Below, piece by piece: positions 61,315 through 64,000 of a DNA stretch of 64,000 nucleotides. The stretch's first letter is position 1. Each line of letters opens with the position of its first letter. The DNA comes from a virus. The notes under the pieces were generated by a model that saw only the letters and a program-made list of their open reading frames with translations, searched no databases and had not been told where the DNA came from. Position numbers and translations under genes: made by a program. The stretch spans positions 1 to 64,000 of the IMG/VR virus record IMGVR_UViG_3300027320_000006; one strand, written 5' to 3'.

Positions 61315-61593
61315 GTGTTTGATTTTCTTCTTGCTAAACCGTCTACAGCTCACAATAAAATAGAATATACTAATATGTCTACAAAATTATGCTGCGGGAC
61401 AGATGGTCATGAATATAAAGTAACGTCTGTTGTTGGGCCTTTTAGAAATAGATTGTCTGAACTTGGATTTACTAAAAATACCATAGTTATGATAGTGAGA
61501 CATATAAATAATAAAGGCCCGATAGAAATACTTATCAGAGGATATTACATTATTTTAAGACATGATGAAGCAGAATGTATTATCGTTGAATAA
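61315..61593 (+). CDS. FeoA-domain protein
   Basis: 92 residues from GTG 61315, or 72 from ATG 61375. EYKVTSVVGPFRNRLSELGF, then NTIVMIVRHI, GPIEILIRGYYIILRHDEAE and CIIVE match the SH3-like FeoA fold (L.ELG...G, GP....V.G..I.LR..EA..I.V). FeoA partners FeoB iron transport or serves in metal regulators; a stand-alone phage copy may modulate host iron handling. No ribosome site is evident for either start. Confidence 0.72.
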   Translation: MFDFLLAKPSTAHNKIEYTNMSTKLCCGTDGHEYKVTSVVGPFRNRLSELGFTKNTIVMIVRHINNKGPIEILIRGYYIILRHDEAECIIVE

Positions 61594-64000
61594 TAATTAT
61601 TTGGCTTTCAGAATCAGCTACATACAAGTCCTTAGTATTAATTTGTTTTGAATTTAAATCTAATATAGTTTTTACGTATGGATTTTCCCATGGTCTAGCG
61701 TTATTCTTAAATGGTGTTTTTGTGTCTTTCTTAAATTGTCTTGGTCTATATGCACCGCTAGATTGAGAACCAAAATTAACATTAGTGTTCATTTTTTTTG
61801 CTACATCATAAATAAGTTTGTCAACTATTGTTTGTGCTTCTACGCTACCGAATAATTTGCTTCCAATTGTTTCAAAACTATCAAAACAGATATTGCCGTT
61901 ATCATCTTCCCAAACATAACTACCCAGGATCATTTGACCTTTTTGATCTTCTATTATAAAGAACGAAGATTTATCTGATATTTGACCATCTAATGCAAGA
62001 GTTGCAGCATAACTATCTGGATGTTGACAGCATCCAGCATAATTTCCTATAAACATACCTCTTGTGTCATTTCTGTGTAAGAATCTAGCTGTATATCCGT
62101 AATATTCTTCTTCAATATCTGACCACTCTGGCTGAGGAAAGTTAGTTCTATGTTTGTATAATATTTCTATATTTTGATACATTTTTAATAATCTATCATT
62201 TTCATCCATACCTAAATGATCATGAAAATCCGGTTTATCAGAAAATTCAAAATGTTTATCAAATTCTTTTGCTAATCTAGGTTCTTGCACTTCAATCTTA
62301 CTGAAGAAAATTAATGATGATGAAGTTTTAATTAAATCAGAGAGTTCACTTACATCATACATTTTAGATAATTCAGACACGAGAGATTTGGAGGCTATAC
62401 TCATTTTTTCATCAGCAATATTTATTTCTTTATTCCACATTCTCGCTACTTTAGCAAGTTGAAATAAATTTTTATTATTCATTTGCTGAATGATATAATC
62501 AGATAAACCCGGACCAGGATCAATTTTGTCAAACTTTTGCGCAGCAGAATGTATTACAATACTTTGAACATAATCATCCATTTCCGAAAATTTAAATATC
62601 TTACCGTAATCTTTTCCTGATGCGATAATAAATTTATCAAGAAAATTAGGTAATGATTTATTAAATAATCTGAGAAGTGCCATAGATTCATTTACATATT
62701 CTAGTTGTGTATTTGAATTTAACCTTACTTCAGCTTTTGAAAAGTCTATATTTAATTTATTGGGAATTTGAGTACTTGTAATTTCTTTTATAAAATCTTC
62801 TGTTATGACATCAGGTAAATAATAATTTATATCTGCAGTAGCAGCTGTTGCTGCATATATAGGCATAAGTTTAGTAGTAGAGTCAGAATAATCAGGATTA
62901 ATCCCAATAATTTTATCCATTATTAATTTATAAAATTTTATCATTGATTCTCTATTTAAATAAATTAATAAACCATGCCCATCATTTATAGCTTGCAATG
63001 CATCACCAGCTTGATTAGCTGTTACACCTTTAGGTAAATAACTTTCAGCATCTTCATCTGTATTTAAAGCATTATCATATTTTGTTACGAAATCTAATAT
63101 TTGATTTATAGGATATTTAGCGATCTCAGTGTTTTGTGCTTTAATTGCTGTATGGTATTTATTGTATACTTTAACTTCTATATCATGTATAATAGTTTTT
63201 CTATTTCTTACATGTATTTTTGCATCTGAAACATTAATATTTGGTAAATCACAAGCAACCCTATTACGGATCATATGATTAACATCATCTAGTCCTAATT
63301 CTGTTATCATTTCATCTTTTGCATGAAGATCTAAAAGTTTGATAAGCAATTGAGGATTTCGCCCTCTTAGATCATAATTATGAAATAAAATATATAAGAG
63401 CTTATTGTAATCAGCACTTCCTTCTTCAAAGTTATGATATGCTGTATTTCTAGGATTCTTGAAACTATCTTTAACTAATTTAATTCTTTCTAATGTCTCA
63501 AAATGGTTTACTTTATCAGAAAGTAAATTTAATTCAGTTAATGATAAATGTGCAAATCTTGGATTACTTATATTTAGTAAACCTATCTTAGATATATCGA
63601 TAATATCACTGTCTTTAAAACGAGCTGCGATTTCTCTTGATCTATAACTGTTAGCTTTATAAATCTTGTCAGCTATTTTAGCTTTATTAGGGTCAGTAGA
63701 ACCAAACAAAATATAATTTTGAACATTCTTATTTGCAATATGAGGTTCTAAATCTTTATATGGAATATCTACAGCATTTGAATTATTTTTATAAAATTCT
63801 GAATACTTTTCAATATCATCTACACTTAAGCTTGAAAATTCTGGATTAGATTTATGATAGGCTAAAACAATGTCAGGATTATTATGCTTCAGAATCTCAA
63901 TAGGATGAATTTCTTGTAATCTGTCAGGGCGAAATTTGATGTAAGTAGAAAGATAATAAGTTTTTAAATATTGTTGAACATAGTCTCTGTCAAATTGTGT
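61580..64000 (-). CDS. Large 'CCQ'-domain protein, 5' end beyond the window
   Basis: The frame is open to the right edge (at least 806 residues), so a TTG at 63709 is not the true start. Helical for ~600 residues. The C-terminal domain has TARFLHRNDTRGMFIGNYAG, CCQHPDSYAA, SSFFIIEDQKGQMILGSYVW and ICFDSFETIG, matching 44925-47300. Both may be virion proteins with a shared enzyme-like domain of unknown type. It overlaps the FeoA gene by 14 nt. Confidence 0.78.
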   Translation of the reverse strand, partial: TQFDRDYVQQYLKTYYLSTYIKFRPDRLQEIHPIEILKHNNPDIVLAYHKSNPEFSSLSVDDIEKYSEFYKNNSNAVDIPYKDLEPHIANKNVQNYILFGSTDPNKAKIADKIYKANSYRSREIAARFKDSDIIDISKIGLLNISNPRFAHLSLTELNLLSDKVNHFETLERIKLVKDSFKNPRNTAYHNFEEGSADYNKLLYILFHNYDLRGRNPQLLIKLLDLHAKDEMITELGLDDVNHMIRNRVACDLPNINVSDAKIHVRNRKTIIHDIEVKVYNKYHTAIKAQNTEIAKYPINQILDFVTKYDNALNTDEDAESYLPKGVTANQAGDALQAINDGHGLLIYLNRESMIKFYKLIMDKIIGINPDYSDSTTKLMPIYAATAATADINYYLPDVITEDFIKEITSTQIPNKLNIDFSKAEVRLNSNTQLEYVNESMALLRLFNKSLPNFLDKFIIASGKDYGKIFKFSEMDDYVQSIVIHSAAQKFDKIDPGPGLSDYIIQQMNNKNLFQLAKVARMWNKEINIADEKMSIASKSLVSELSKMYDVSELSDLIKTSSSLIFFSKIEVQEPRLAKEFDKHFEFSDKPDFHDHLGMDENDRLLKMYQNIEILYKHRTNFPQPEWSDIEEEYYGYTARFLHRNDTRGMFIGNYAGCCQHPDSYAATLALDGQISDKSSFFIIEDQKGQMILGSYVWEDDNGNICFDSFETIGSKLFGSVEAQTIVDKLIYDVAKKMNTNVNFGSQSSGAYRPRQFKKDTKTPFKNNARPWENPYVKTILDLNSKQINTKDLYVADSESQIIIIQR

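Noticed and set aside
63459-63709. Start of the right-edge gene at TTG 63709
   Set aside because: The frame continues open upstream to position 64000 with ordinary codons, so the gene is 5'-truncated by the window.

Overview
The window looks like about 64 kb of the accessory and early part of a large tailed bacteriophage, probably a jumbo myovirus-like phage. The evidence is: AT-rich DNA; very dense packing of mostly small genes; rIIA- and rIIB-like genes; phage-type ClpP, Dam, RusA, UVDE, DUF932, DUF2786 and polynucleotide-kinase-like genes; free-standing endonucleases; and at least five tRNA genes plus one tRNA-like gene. No terminase, portal, capsid, tail or polymerase gene is present, so the core genome lies outside the window. 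Promoters resemble the bacterial sigma-70 type (TTGCAT or TTGACA, 16-17 bp, TATAAT-like). A possible outer-membrane-like beta protein (40659-41111) weakly hints at a Gram-negative host.

Layout. (1) 0.2-4.9 kb: a family of plus-strand proteins that start with the same ~35-residue helical module (IANELD...GLY.EA...VMK..A), interrupted by two minus-strand endonuclease-like genes and a zinc-ribbon gene. (2) 6.2-17.7 kb: an array of one-gene cassettes, each with its own promoter and terminator, separated by 15 copies of an exactly 36-nt palindromic element. Several cassette genes start exactly where transcription should start (leaderless mRNAs). Base composition varies between cassettes, as expected for shuffled genes. 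(3) 17.6-43.5 kb: nearly all minus strand. It holds small early-type genes, tRNAs (Arg, Asn, Met/Ile, Lys, Leu and an atypical one), several structured non-coding RNA candidates, a ClpP-like protease, Dam, rIIB/rIIA, UVDE, and an operon with an ECF-type sigma factor, a methyltransferase and a radical-SAM activase. (4) 43.45-44.48 kb: a ~1 kb AT-rich gap without genes and with a strand-composition switch, a possible control or origin region. (5) 47.3-56.5 kb: plus-strand operons with Hsp20, a second ClpP, a GMP-reductase-like enzyme and an Nmad1/DUF1599 nucleotide enzyme. These are followed by a tandem array of DUF2829/Tad2-like genes, the family of Thoeris anti-defence 'sponge' proteins. (6) 56.5-64 kb: minus-strand proteins that share a very short N-terminal tag, MWYR..A. 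They include an ADP-ribosyltransferase-like protein and a large HExxH metalloprotease-like protein. A further large protein runs off the right edge.

How the parts may work together (inference). The two N-terminally tagged families look like cargo carried in the virion or delivered at infection. The cassette array and the 18-38 kb block look like host-takeover genes switched on by host RNA polymerase. The Tad2-like array (12 modules in 10 genes) looks like an expanded anti-defence system able to soak up nucleotide immune signals. The best candidates for undescribed biology are this array, the two tagged families, the 36-nt palindrome cassettes, and the structured RNAs interleaved with the tRNAs.
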